Source of the DNA: Desulfosporosinus fructosivorans
GTDB lineage: Bacteria > Bacillota > Desulfitobacteriia > Desulfitobacteriales > Desulfitobacteriaceae
Direction of reading: 5' to 3'
DNA: 64,000 bases
Assembly: GCF_004766045.1 (NCBI RefSeq)
Contig: NZ_SPQQ01000003.1
Span: 763,038-827,037 of the forward strand
The notes beneath the pieces were generated by a model. The model worked only from the letters and a program-made list of their open reading frames with translations. It searched no databases and was not told the DNA's origin. Of this stretch, positions 45,030 to 53,769 are shown in pieces. A program made the translations under genes and the position numbers. Numbering within the stretch: the stretch's first letter is position 1; each line of letters starts with the position of its first letter.

Positions 45030-45269
45030 TTGGCTGTGACCACCAACAGAACAGCAAGATTAACCTTCACAACCACCGGAGGGAATGCGTTTTCCTTAAC
45101 GGTTCCCCAACCGCGGGAGAATATTCAGCTGGCTGAAACCATGGAAGTCATGAACTTGCTTATCGCCGGCGGGATATTCCTCACCACAAACGGCACACTT
45201 ACAGGGGTAAGGGATATAAAGGTCATCGAAACAACTACCGATGACCTTTATGATCCTCCCCAAGGGTAA
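45030..45269 (+). CDS. DUF2922-like small protein
   Basis: Start TTG 45030, six bases after aaaggaggtga; the longer frame from 45000 has no support. The 79-aa protein (RTARLTFTTTGGNAFSLTVPQPRENI...MNLLIAGGIFLT) matches DUF2922. It forms a two-gene unit with the DUF1659-like gene and ends before the hairpin at 45300. Function unknown. Confidence 0.7.
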   Translation: MAVTTNRTARLTFTTTGGNAFSLTVPQPRENIQLAETMEVMNLLIAGGIFLTTNGTLTGVRDIKVIETTTDDLYDPPQG

Positions 45270-45299
45270 GCGGGCAGTGCCGGCATAAAAAATTAAGAG

Positions 45300-45353
45300 C
45301 GGGGGCGGGATGCCGGCAATCAGGAGTTGCGGCGGCCTCGCCCCCGATCTTTT
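45300..45353 (+). terminator. Terminator of the DUF1659/DUF2922 unit
   Basis: cgggggcg (45300-45307) pairs with cgcccccg (45339-45346), with further gccgg pairing in the loop, followed by atctttt. Confidence 0.65.
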
Positions 45354-45463
45354 GCCTGATCATCGGTAATAGTATTATATGAATCTTAGATCAGAACGGT
45401 TCGGTCATAAAAATTTTAATCAAACGCTCCATAATCCTTTTTTGACCAGTACCCTTTCTAAAA

Positions 45464-45577
45464 TTACTTCCATAATCTCTTTCGTACCTGGCTTGCATAT
45501 TCTTCATATAAATGAATGAACGCCTCTAACAACTGGCGACACAACGGCCTGTCATCGCAAATGCCGATAGTTAGCAA
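45464..45577 (-). pseudogene. N-terminal stub of a LytTR-type response regulator
   Basis: A 37-codon frame starts TTG after ggagggagatg and reads LLTIGICDDRPLCRQLLEAF and on to RLWK. The ICDD motif with this spacing is typical of the receiver N-terminus of AgrA/LytTR regulators; the remaining ~200 residues, including the phospho-acceptor Asp, are missing. It is a truncated remnant, too short to work as a regulator. Confidence 0.6.
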
Positions 45578-45613
45578 AACATCTCCCTCCAAAAGCCAAT
45601 TTAGATATAACTA

Positions 45614-45648
45614 AAAAGGTCGGCATAGCTCATTGGCTATGCTTTTTA
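45614..45648. terminator. Terminator-like hairpin in a gene-poor gap
   Basis: gcatagc/gctatgc stem with flanking A-tract and T-tract. The gap 45270-46030 otherwise holds only the LytTR stub, another small caaag/ctttg hairpin with T-run at 45729-45749, and no convincing gene. Confidence 0.55.
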
Positions 45649-46030
45649 CTGTTTTGATGTATCTGACAATAAGGGAGACTTCACCTTAGAATACGTCAGG
45701 CCATTTCCTCTTAAGGAGCCTTTTACAGCAAAGGAGTCCTTTGTTTTTTAGAATTAATTTCCACATACTTTGATTATTTAAGAAGGAAAGCAGTGAAATT
45801 TCACGAATATCAGATTAAAGAGTAACCGGATTATTCTTTCCCAGATCGACAGACCCTGGTCGAGGAAGCCCTAATAAGCAAAAACTGTTAGGCAAGAAGA
45901 TTTGGTGAAGGAGTAGGGGAATGTCTATCCTGAAAACAGAGTGCTAGGGCCATAAAAACAAAAAAAATCCAACTATACTCAAGTAAATGCTTGAGCAATC
46001 ATGAATTGCCTTCGAATATTTAATTAGTGA

Positions 46031-47262
46031 CTAAGCTGTACTGGAGTTAGCGCTCTGTTCAATAGTAACGGTAAATCCGAATGTTTCAAGTCTCTTTACA
46101 GATTTCTTAACGATCTCCGCTTTCCTGCGTTGATCAAAGTAATCCGGTCCCAGCTCTTTGTATGGTGTGTTATTTTTGAGTATGTGGTACGCAGCTTTGA
46201 GGATGGCATGAGCAACAGCTACAGTAGCACGGTTATTGCCGCGTCTTGCGGCAATCCTAGCGTATTGGGCACTGAAATAGGTGTTCTTCAGATGCCCGGC
46301 GACTTTGGCACATTCCATCAGTGTAGTCCTAAGCATGTCGCTCCCTTTTCGCGTTTTACCGCTTTTGCGTTTGCCTGCACTCTCGTTGTTGCCGGGGCAA
46401 ATGCCAGCCCATGAAGCGAGGTGTGAATCCGATGGAAATTGGTTCATATTGATACCAATTTCGGCAATGATCACTTGCGCACTACGTTCCGCAACTCCGG
46501 GAATAGAGTCGACAAGAGAAACTTGATCTTTGACAGGTTTCATTCTTTCTTGGATTACTTGATCAAGCGAAAGGACTTGTTCCTCAAGAATATCAATATG
46601 CTTGAGCATCAGACGTAACATTGTCCTTTGATGATCACCCATAAAACCATGAAGTGCTTCTTCAATTTGAGGTATTTTTTTACGCATTTGTCTGAGCGCT
46701 TTATCTGCCATAGCTTGAACGTCAGTACAGCCTGCTATGAGCATATCAAGCATTCGACGGGATGATTTACCATCAATGTCGCTGACAACAGAACCTAACT
46801 TGATATTAGCGCCTTCAAGCACCTTTTGGATCCGGTTCAACTCTCTGGCGCGCTCCGCAACTATACTTCTGCGATAACGAACAAGTTCTTTAAGTTCGCG
46901 CTGCTCTCGCTTGGGAATAAAACTGCCGTTTAGTAGCCCGTGACGAAGTAAATCAGCAATCCATTCAGAGTCTTTAACATCGGTTTTACGTCCAGGTACA
47001 GCTTTAATATGTTGTGCATTCACAACTAAAGTAGGGATCTCCTCCATTTCTAAAAGATTGTAGATTGGCTTCCAGTATGAGCCGGTTGCTCCATGGCAAC
47101 ACATTGACAATCAGCGCTCCTCAGCCAGTCAATAAGTCCTAGAAGCGATGAAGTCATTGTACTGAAACTCCTAATCTCCTTTTTTCTACCTGTAATTAGA
47201 CAGGCAGCAATTGTGTTCTTGTGAATATCCATACCACAACAACGCTCGTAAATAACATTCAT
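46031..47262 (-). mobile_element. IS110 family transposase gene, frameshifted
   Basis: The N-terminal part (47262-47050) has CCGMDIHKNTIAACL, the first acidic motif of the RuvC-like DEDD domain. The longer part (47110-46031, 359 aa) has GSYWKPIYNLLE, KTDVKDSEWIADLLRHGL and the C-terminal Tnp20 domain SIPGVAERSAQVIIAEIG...SWAGICPGNNESAGK with the catalytic Ser region. The two parts overlap in different frames at GCCATGGAGCAACCGGC (47081-47097), where one base appears missing between VAME and ATGSYW. If real, the transposase is inactive. IS110 lacks terminal inverted repeats, so ends are not set. Confidence 0.85.
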
Positions 47263-47570
47263 TGAAAGACCTCCAATGATTTAATTACGGCGGGCTTCCT
47301 GTAAAGCATTAATCTACCCTACGTGCTCATGGCAACAATTTGTGGTGCAAGCAGGAAGCCTTAATCAGTCTATAACATCGGGCTTAAACGCACCAAGACA
47401 TTTCGACCTTATCCGTAGCAAAAGTATCTCACGTGGGCAACTCTTTTATTCCAACGTTTTCCAACGTTTTCATTCATTTGATGGTATGGCACGAAGTGCC
47501 ACATGGGGGTCTATAACTGGAAGTTGGATTCAGAAGATGAACGATGAATATGTTCACATATATTAAATAG
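47263..47570 (-). other. Non-coding region upstream of IS110 transposase (candidate bridge RNA region)
   Basis: In IS110 elements the region upstream of the transposase encodes the bridge RNA that pairs with target and donor DNA. Here about 300 bp lack a credible ORF and contain an inverted repeat ggcttcctg (47294-47302) / caggaagcc (47352-47360), a ggcac-gaa-gtgcc hairpin near 47488, and a tandem 10-bp repeat ccaacgtttt (47451-47470). The role is inferred from family knowledge only. Confidence 0.4.
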
Positions 47571-47602
47571 GCAATGGCCCTGTATATAAGGAAGGTGACT
47601 TT

Positions 47603-47707
47603 ATGAAAAGAATAAAACGAATTAAATACTCGGTGCAGTTAACATAATCTGATATCAGATTGTACCGAGATTGCGAAATTTGTTATCAGTTGACTGCACT
47701 GCTTTTC
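47603..47707 (+). promoter_or_regulatory. Leader peptide and attenuator before a methyltransferase
   Basis: A 14-aa ORF (MKRIKRIKYSVQLT, 47603-47647) follows aaggaagg. Its last codons overlap the first of two competing hairpins. Hairpin A pairs ctcggt (47629-47634) with accgag (47664-47669), around the perfect palindrome aatctgatatcagatt (47646-47661). Hairpin B pairs gtgcagttaac (47633-47643) with gttgactgcac (47689-47699), followed by tgctttt. They are mutually exclusive, as in ribosome-stalling attenuators of antibiotic-resistance genes. Confidence 0.6.
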
Positions 47708-47739
47708 ATCAAAATCAATTATGAAAAGGAGTTTATGTT

Positions 47740-48553
47740 ATGGATTATATGAAGTTAAAAGAATACTGGTTGTCAGAAGAAAAAAAGATTTTCCAAGGTT
47801 GGAATTTTTCATATATTGGCAAGAGAAAAACACAAGAACCTTTGCCTTGGAATTATGACAAGATGGTTCGACAATATTTAAATACAAATTCAACATTGTT
47901 GGATATGGGAACTGGGGGTGGCGAATACCTATTGACTTTAAATCACCCTTATTGCAAAACGTTTGCTACAGAGGCATATCCTCCTAACTATGAACTGTGC
48001 GAAAAGACACTCACGCCACTTGGCATAGATGTTCGACAAGTATTTAACGATCATTACTTACCCTTTGAAAACGAGATGTTTGACATTATAATAAACAGCC
48101 ATTCAGCTTTTGACATCAACGAAGTTTATCGATTGTTAAAACCGAATGGCTTGTTTATTACACAGCAAGTTGGCGGATTAAACAACAAGGAACTATCTAG
48201 GCTTTTAATTAGTGATTTCAAAGAGATTACTAGTAGTGAAATACCTTAAAAAATAATCTGATGTTAATTGAGAACAAAGGATTGACTATCCTGAAGTCAG
48301 ATGAATGTTTTCCAATACTTAAATTTCTTGATGTTGGAGCATTGGTTTATTTTGCAAAATTATTGAATGGAAATTTCCAAGTTTCTCTGTTGATAGTTGT
48401 TTTAAGCAATTATGTCTATTGCAATCAATTGTTGAAGAAAAAGGATTTATTGAAAGCAAAGAACACAGATTTGTTATTGTTGCTCAAAAACCTAACTCTG
48501 CAAATAGAACATATAGAACGTTGTTTGTAAGTTCTATGAAAAGAGGAATATAA
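47740..48553 (+). pseudogene. Class I SAM-dependent methyltransferase, two frameshifts
   Basis: The first part (47740-48249) has motif I LLDMGTGGGEYL and LPFENEMFDIIINSHSAFDINEVYRLLKPNGLF. The frame breaks at about 48238. Downstream sequence continues NTLKNNLMLIENKGLTILKSDECFPILKFLDVGALVYFAK in the +1 frame, breaks again near 48365, then reads FPSFSVDSCFKQLCLLQSIVEEKGFIESKEHRFVIVAQKP to a stop at 48551. The continuity suggests a once intact protein of about 270 aa. RBS gaaaaggag. The attenuator upstream suggests a ribosome- or antibiotic-linked ancestor. Sequencing error in two homopolymers is an alternative. Confidence 0.75.
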
Positions 48554-48569
48554 AGGAGTTGGTGAGCAG

Positions 48570-49598
48570 GTGAAAATGCTTCTACAAATAACAATTGTGA
48601 TCGCCCTGTTGCTTTTACAGGGTTGTGCGAAAAGCGAGGATGCAGGGACGCCAGTGGAATCTCAAATACCGGCGGAGCAAAGTATAGTCACCCAGGTAGT
48701 AGTGCCGACGCCGTCGGAGGACGCCGCCTCCATAGGCATTACGGCGGAAAATTATCCGCGCATCGACGGGTCGACCTCCACACTTCCACTTGTGCAGGGA
48801 ATATACAAAAGGATGTTTCTGCCCATGCACGGCGACGGGGAGGGGTGGCCGGGCATGCCGCAGAAGGCTTCCAAAACAATGGCGTCTTACGAGATGCTTA
48901 TCAATGGGGACGTTGATCTGATTATTGTCCCAGACCCCTCAAAAGAAGTTAAGCGGATGGCCGACAGCACCGGATCGGAGCTTGAGTACATTCCCATCGG
49001 CGCGGAAGCGCTTGTGTTCATCACGCACGAGGATAACCCCGTGAAAGATATCAATGCCACTCAGGTGCAAAAAATATATGCCGACATGTCTATTACCGAC
49101 TGGTCGGAGCTCGGAGGCAAGAACGGGCGCATCGTGCCGATCTGCCGCAATGCCGATTCCGGCTCCCAAGCGCAGATAGAAAATCTGGTGCTCGGGGGTA
49201 GGGCGATCAACCAGGCCGTCGAGGAGAACTACATGGAGCGGGATATGAATGGGATGCTTAACATGGTGGAAAGTTACCGGAATTTCGCACGGGACGGCGA
49301 GGAAAACGCATATTCGTTGGGCTATACGCTTTTTTACTATGTCCAGATTACCCAAAGCGTGATAGGGGAAATGGATATCAAAACGCTCGCGTACGACGGG
49401 GTTTCTCCGACGCCGGAAACGATTTTGTCAAGGGAGTACCCGCTTGCGATAAATTATTACGCGGTCGTGCGGAAAGAGCTACCAGTGGACCATCCGGCAC
49501 GGAGTATCGCGGGTTGGCTGAGAACGACGGAGGGTCAATGGGAGGTTGGCATTTCCGGTCTGGGCGCCTTAAAGACGTTATACGAGCCGCCGCAATGA
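48570..49598 (+). CDS. PstS-like substrate-binding lipoprotein
   Basis: A 342-aa periplasmic-binding-like lipoprotein: lipobox LLQGC, Ser/Pro/Glu linker, then YPRIDGSTSTLPLVQGIYKRM (ligand-loop motif of PBP-like phosphate binders), DLIIVPDPSKE, EALVFITHEDNPVKDINATQVQKIYAD and ADSGSQAQIENLVL. No transporter genes are adjacent. GC content is clearly higher than the flanking pseudogene and island, which suggests separate acquisition. GTG start 48570 or ATG 48576. Confidence 0.8.
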   Translation: MKMLLQITIVIALLLLQGCAKSEDAGTPVESQIPAEQSIVTQVVVPTPSEDAASIGITAENYPRIDGSTSTLPLVQGIYKRMFLPMHGDGEGWPGMPQKASKTMASYEMLINGDVDLIIVPDPSKEVKRMADSTGSELEYIPIGAEALVFITHEDNPVKDINATQVQKIYADMSITDWSELGGKNGRIVPICRNADSGSQAQIENLVLGGRAINQAVEENYMERDMNGMLNMVESYRNFARDGEENAYSLGYTLFYYVQITQSVIGEMDIKTLAYDGVSPTPETILSREYPLAINYYAVVRKELPVDHPARSIAGWLRTTEGQWEVGISGLGALKTLYEPPQ

Positions 49599-50062
49599 GC
49601 ATGATCTCATCAAACTTTACTAGCTGAACACAAAATACCAGATAGTATGCTTGAAAAAGAATTCGATAAAATTAAACTAGCAGAGATGAGAGAGCTTGAT
49701 GAATATAGAACGCAAACGCAATGCAAGAGTTAAAAATATTCAATAACTTTGGAATGTTTTAAAGCAGCATGGTATGGTTACCACAATTTAGTCAATGTTC
49801 TCAGAAATGCGGTTACCCATCGAATCTAAGGCTGATTTTTTGTAATAAATAACAGGAGATAAGTACAAGAGATAATACACATTATCTCTTGAGTTCTTGT
49901 ATAACTATGATAGACTGATTTTTGAAGAACCTTATAAAATGGGGGTTTCAGACGCTAAGCCCGAAGCAGTTAAGGTCGTTAAGTGCCAAAAAACTCAGGA
50001 GATAAGATTTTTGCCCTAAAACACAGAGGAAATCTTAGGGCTAATCAAGAAGCAAAGGAGCG
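49599..50062. other. Gap with dyads upstream of the tyrosine recombinase
   Basis: No intact gene. A 39-codon open stretch with Glu/Lys-rich coding character ends at 49729 and a shorter one at 49829; both look like gene debris. A perfect 11-bp stem (caagagataat 49866-49876 with 49881-49891, acac loop) and a gccctaa/ttagggc hairpin (50013-50041) may be regulatory or recombination sites for the recombinase gene. Confidence 0.4.
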
Positions 50063-50938
50063 ATGTCTTTGCCAACGACTAACGTACCCTATCTCAACGC
50101 ATGGTTAGAAAATCTTCGCAATACCAACAAAAGTGAAAACACCCTCCGAGTCTATCGACAGAGAGTGTTGGGTTTTGCTGAGTGGTTTGTATCGACGAAT
50201 GGAGAAACACTTACTCATGAGCGTGTCACCCCTACAGACCTGCGTGAATACAAATCCTACTTACTAATTAATCTTAAGCGCTCTCCATCAACAGTCAATC
50301 TTTCCTTCGTTGCGATTGCAAACTGGCTGGACTTTAACGGACAGAATGTATCAATGCCATCATATGTGGAAGAGGTACGTTCTGCACCTCAAGGACTAGA
50401 TAAACTTGCCCAACGCTCACTTACTCGCGCAGTGGAACGAGAGAGCATATCACGCGATATTGCTATTATTACGCTCATGCTAAACACTGGCCTTCGTATT
50501 AGTGAAGTTGCTTCTCTGGATATAGAAGATCTCACAATGGGCGATCGTTACGGCAGTCTCAAGGTACGGCTGGGGAAAGGGGGAAAATTCCGTACTGTAC
50601 CCCTAAACGGCGATATTCGGAAGGCCTTGCAAGATTATTTGAACGGTCGTGCAAAAGGGCCAGTATTTTTGAGTCAACGGGGGAAGGGAGCTGGTCGCTT
50701 AACAGCTAGTGGAATCCGGCAGGTTATAGACCAGTACGCTTACCTCGCAAAACTGCCTGATCTGCATCCCCACGCTCTGCGGCATACGTTTGCCCGGAAT
50801 TTACTGAAAACTGGTGAAGGGTTGGAGATGGTCGCGGAAATTCTGGGACACAAGAGCTTGAATACGACACGAATATACACACAGCCGTCTGATCAGGATA
50901 AAGCGAACGCTGTAGAGAGGCTGTCGCTTCGACAGTAA
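50063..50938 (+). CDS. Tyrosine recombinase/integrase (XerC/D-like)
   Basis: A 291-aa recombinase with an N-terminal SAM-like core-binding domain (about 6-90) and a catalytic domain with all residues of the family: Arg145 (NTGLRISEVA), Lys172/175 (GKGGKFRTVP), His237 and Arg240 (PHALRHTF), His263 (LGHKSL) and nucleophile Tyr272 (RIYTQ). Start after aaaggag. It is intact. Directly downstream lies the first of three ~200-bp repeats that bound small gene units, so it may be the enzyme that assembled them. It lacks an obvious IntI-type extra motif, though I could not align it. Confidence 0.9.
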   Translation: MSLPTTNVPYLNAWLENLRNTNKSENTLRVYRQRVLGFAEWFVSTNGETLTHERVTPTDLREYKSYLLINLKRSPSTVNLSFVAIANWLDFNGQNVSMPSYVEEVRSAPQGLDKLAQRSLTRAVERESISRDIAIITLMLNTGLRISEVASLDIEDLTMGDRYGSLKVRLGKGGKFRTVPLNGDIRKALQDYLNGRAKGPVFLSQRGKGAGRLTASGIRQVIDQYAYLAKLPDLHPHALRHTFARNLLKTGEGLEMVAEILGHKSLNTTRIYTQPSDQDKANAVERLSLRQ

Positions 50939-51056
50939 TCGCCGATCGCAAAACGAGGCCGTGTACTTCTTTAGGAAAGAAATTTGTAGAGAATTACAGT
51001 TGAAGAGGTGTAACTTAGAACTAAAATGACATATATGGTTCCGGGGACGATGCACG

Positions 51057-51262
51057 TGGAGACGATAATAGTGCTATAATTGAGGTGGCTGAAAGCATTG
51101 GTATGAGCGGGTTTGAGAAGGCTTATAGTCATTTTATAGTGTCGGTGTGTGAGGGGGAATATATTTGAGCCAGATCATGGACGGTCTGGCTTTTTTTGTT
51201 TAATTGGATTATTTTTACATCGTGGAAGGATGTGAGGGAAAAGTGGAGAAATGTTAGAGTGG
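51057..51262 (+). repeat. Intergenic repeat A (first of three)
   Basis: About 206 bp similar to 52685-52850 and 53770-53988. Shared blocks: tggagacgataatagtgct; gggtttgagaagg..tatagtc; ttttatagtgtcg; a terminator gccagatc/ggtctggc plus T7 (51169-51197); then a purine-rich tail (atcgtggaaggatgtgagggaaaag). Similarity continues past the terminator, so it is more than a gene end. Confidence 0.75.
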
Positions 51263-51387
51263 ACAGTCTTGTTAGTATCGGGGGAATATGTTCAACAATT
51301 GTTTTGGTGTCCCTTAATGTTTTTTGAATAATCCAGAGTGAAATGTCAGACCGTAATATTCATTTTTTTGTGGCCGTTCTTAAATAC

Positions 51388-51414
51388 AGGGGTGTAAATC
51401 CCCTCGCCTCCGCT
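51388..51414 (+). other. tmRNA/tRNA 3'-end-like sequence (possible att remnant)
   Basis: aggggtgtaaatcccct (a 5-bp T-stem-like hairpin with a 7-base loop) is followed by cgcctccgct, close to the conserved cgcctccacca 3' end of ssrA. The T-loop does not keep TTCGA. Tyrosine recombinases often integrate at ssrA 3' ends, so this may be a decayed attachment site; it could also be chance. Confidence 0.3.
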
Positions 51415-51480
51415 AAAATAGTGCCATCAAATTTTAGACTATCATGGTATAATTATCCTATAAATATGGGAGGTGCTGAG

Positions 51481-52668
51481 TTGAAGAAAGTTCGAGCCAC
51501 AAAAAGAAAATTTAAAAAAGCGAAGAAAGCCATTATGGCCTGGCTTGTCAGTCGTTCCCATATTATTCTGTATTGCTTCGGTTTTGCTGTTGGAATTGCA
51601 TTAATTGTGTTGTCATTCAAACTAAAAGAAAACTGGATAAATGTATCAAGCGGCGTAGGGACAGGACTGCTGACGTCTTTAGTTGTAAGTATTTCAATAA
51701 ATTACAAAAACGACAAACGGCAGGAAAGGAAACTGCTCGAAGATAAAAGGTTGGTTCTAAGTGACATCATTAACGTAAGTATAAATATATACAGAGATGT
51801 TGTTTATCGGATAAATGAGTATGTCATGTTCAGTAATATTCCACCAAAATCATTTTACGGTTTTTACGATGATTTTTCGTCATATAATGAATTCGAAGAT
51901 TACTTAAAGAAACTGGATGTGGATAAACTGTCTGAAAGTGAGAGAACGCACTTAAAAACACTGCTCAATATTGGAAATAATCGCATCGACTACTTGGTTG
52001 CAGAATTAAAACGATTACCCAAACATGAATATTACCTCAAAGGTTTGCTGACAAAAGATGAGTTCAATGGGTTGACTTCCAATTTTGCCAATGACGCCTA
52101 TATGGATTATGCGGAACACATTAACGATTTTTGGAATGACGGTATTATAAACTATGAAAAGTGCGTTCGCTTTTTGCGCATGACCCTATATATATGTTCA
52201 AAAATAATCGCTTCAATTCAGTATTGCCGAGCCGATGTGATTGAAAAAGAGGAAAGCATAAAGGACGAAATAGGCCAGCGGTACTATGAAGAAATATACT
52301 TACAGAGCGATGAGTATATAGAAAAGCAAATCGAGCAAGCACAAGCGAGAGACGAGTATTATGCAGCTCATCCCGAAGAATATGAGGAATTAGAACGGCA
52401 ATTTGAAGAATGGCAAAACGAGACACCAGAGGATAGAATTCTTAAAGACTTGTATTACTCTATATGCGGCATTAGCGCATATAGATTAGAAGATTTATTA
52501 GGCAAGCTGGATAGCAACAGTGAAAAATCATTGTTGTTCCTAACACAGGATAACATTCAAAGGTCGTTGAAAAAAAGCTGGAAAAAACGTAAAGCCATCA
52601 AAAGAAAGTTTGGAAATGACTATCTCCAAAAAGCAGAAAAGTTGAATAAGGATAAGACTAATGGATAA
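51481..52668 (+). CDS. Hypothetical membrane protein in repeat-bounded unit 1
   Basis: I choose TTG 51481 because gggaggt lies seven bases upstream and a TATAAT (about 51449) precedes it; the frame from ATG 51343 has no site and crosses this promoter. The 395-aa protein has a basic N-terminus, two adjacent membrane helices (about 25-43 and 52-70), then a long charged helical cytoplasmic region rich in Glu/Tyr (DEYYAAHPEEYEELERQFEEWQ). No family recognised. AT-rich and foreign-looking; flanked by repeats A and B. Confidence 0.65.
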   Translation: MKKVRATKRKFKKAKKAIMAWLVSRSHIILYCFGFAVGIALIVLSFKLKENWINVSSGVGTGLLTSLVVSISINYKNDKRQERKLLEDKRLVLSDIINVSINIYRDVVYRINEYVMFSNIPPKSFYGFYDDFSSYNEFEDYLKKLDVDKLSESERTHLKTLLNIGNNRIDYLVAELKRLPKHEYYLKGLLTKDEFNGLTSNFANDAYMDYAEHINDFWNDGIINYEKCVRFLRMTLYICSKIIASIQYCRADVIEKEESIKDEIGQRYYEEIYLQSDEYIEKQIEQAQARDEYYAAHPEEYEELERQFEEWQNETPEDRILKDLYYSICGISAYRLEDLLGKLDSNSEKSLLFLTQDNIQRSLKKSWKKRKAIKRKFGNDYLQKAEKLNKDKTNG

Positions 52669-52684
52669 ATTATTTGTGATTTTC

Positions 52685-52850
52685 GAAAGTGGTATAGAGG
52701 GTTTCAGAAGAGGTATAGTCTTTTTATAGTGTCGTTTATATAGGGAAACATATTGAATTTGTATTGCCAGATCGTAAGGTCTGGCTTTTTTGTTTTTTAT
52801 TGTTTCCACTATCCTAGAAGGAAATTGAGGAAAGATGTGGAAGGTATAAG
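52685..52850 (+). repeat. Intergenic repeat B
   Basis: Begins 16 bp after the upstream gene's stop. Shares gaagaggtatagtc, tttttatagtgtcg, gccagatc/ggtctggc plus T6 (52766-52791) and the purine-rich tail with repeats A and C. It lacks the tggagacgataatag block at its 5' end. Confidence 0.75.
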
Positions 52851-52944
52851 GTGACTTATCAGGTGATCACAAAACTCGATAGTGAATTTACTCAAATTAT
52901 ATAATGAGCTTACCATTTTACAAGATTAGAAAGAGAGATTAAAT

Positions 52945-53730
52945 ATGCATATACCAATTGTAATAGATGAAGCGAATATTGAAGAGTTACTGGAGATAAT
53001 TAAAAAAGAATCTGACGGATTGATTCAGTGTGCAAGAAAATGCGTATACATTGATACTGATACAGAGATTCATAGATTGCTTAATGAAGAAACCTTAAAA
53101 AGATATGAAGCAATTAATATGGCTTTGAATCTTCCATTAAAAGACTTTGATTATGATTTTCATCAATTAGTAGGTACTATCGATGAGATAGAAGAGATGG
53201 GAAGACTAATTCAATGCTGGATTACTTTAGGTTCAGCAATAGAAACTTCTCTACAAATTTTCTTATCTATTTATTTGAATGATTATCAAAACTCCAATTG
53301 GGGTAAGTGGGAAGAGTTCAACTATGACGAAGTCAAAACATCATTATATGAAGTGATAAATTCACTTGAGGGTGATGGTCATATTATTAAAGAGAAAGCA
53401 AAAGCATTAAAGAAGAATCTGAAGAATCACTTAAAAGGAAAAATGGAAGTAACAAGCTTAGAGGATATGAACCTTCAAAGTTTAGTAAGATTCTTTCAAA
53501 GTGAAATCTCTTGGGATGATAAATATATTGAAGCATTAAATACAATCAGAGAGAACAGAAATACAATACATTCTTTTAAAAACAGAACGGTCAATGGTTG
53601 GGATGATTTAGTGTTTTCTCTTAAGTTTTATTGTATCTTGCTACTTGATTTACAGACTATGATGCCGCCATTTGACGATGTTATAAGCGACATGTTGCAA
53701 TACGAAGCAGATTATAGAGATAGCTATTAA
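52945..53730 (+). CDS. Hypothetical HEPN-like protein in repeat-bounded unit 2
   Basis: A 261-aa all-helical acidic protein. Near the C-terminus it has RENRNTIHSF (Arg202 to His209, Arg205-Asn-x-x-His209), resembling the R-x(4-6)-H / RNxxxH ribonuclease motif of HEPN domains common in toxin-antitoxin and anti-phage systems. The rest is not recognised. It occupies, alone, the segment between repeats B and C, with its own gaaagagag site. The HEPN call rests on motif and helical context only. Confidence 0.55.
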   Translation: MHIPIVIDEANIEELLEIIKKESDGLIQCARKCVYIDTDTEIHRLLNEETLKRYEAINMALNLPLKDFDYDFHQLVGTIDEIEEMGRLIQCWITLGSAIETSLQIFLSIYLNDYQNSNWGKWEEFNYDEVKTSLYEVINSLEGDGHIIKEKAKALKKNLKNHLKGKMEVTSLEDMNLQSLVRFFQSEISWDDKYIEALNTIRENRNTIHSFKNRTVNGWDDLVFSLKFYCILLLDLQTMMPPFDDVISDMLQYEADYRDSY

Positions 53731-53769
53731 TTTTAGAGGTAGTTTTGCTACTTATCAATAAATAGAAAA

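Noticed and set aside
47342..47566. Plus-strand 74-codon frame upstream of the methyltransferase
   Set aside because: It lies within the probable non-coding end of the IS110 element, starts without a ribosome-binding site, and has no recognised similarity.
51057..51169. Conserved short peptide (GDDNSA... MSxFEKxYS) encoded in repeats A and C
   Set aside because: The frame is not kept in repeat B although the nucleotide blocks are, so conservation is better explained at DNA or RNA level.
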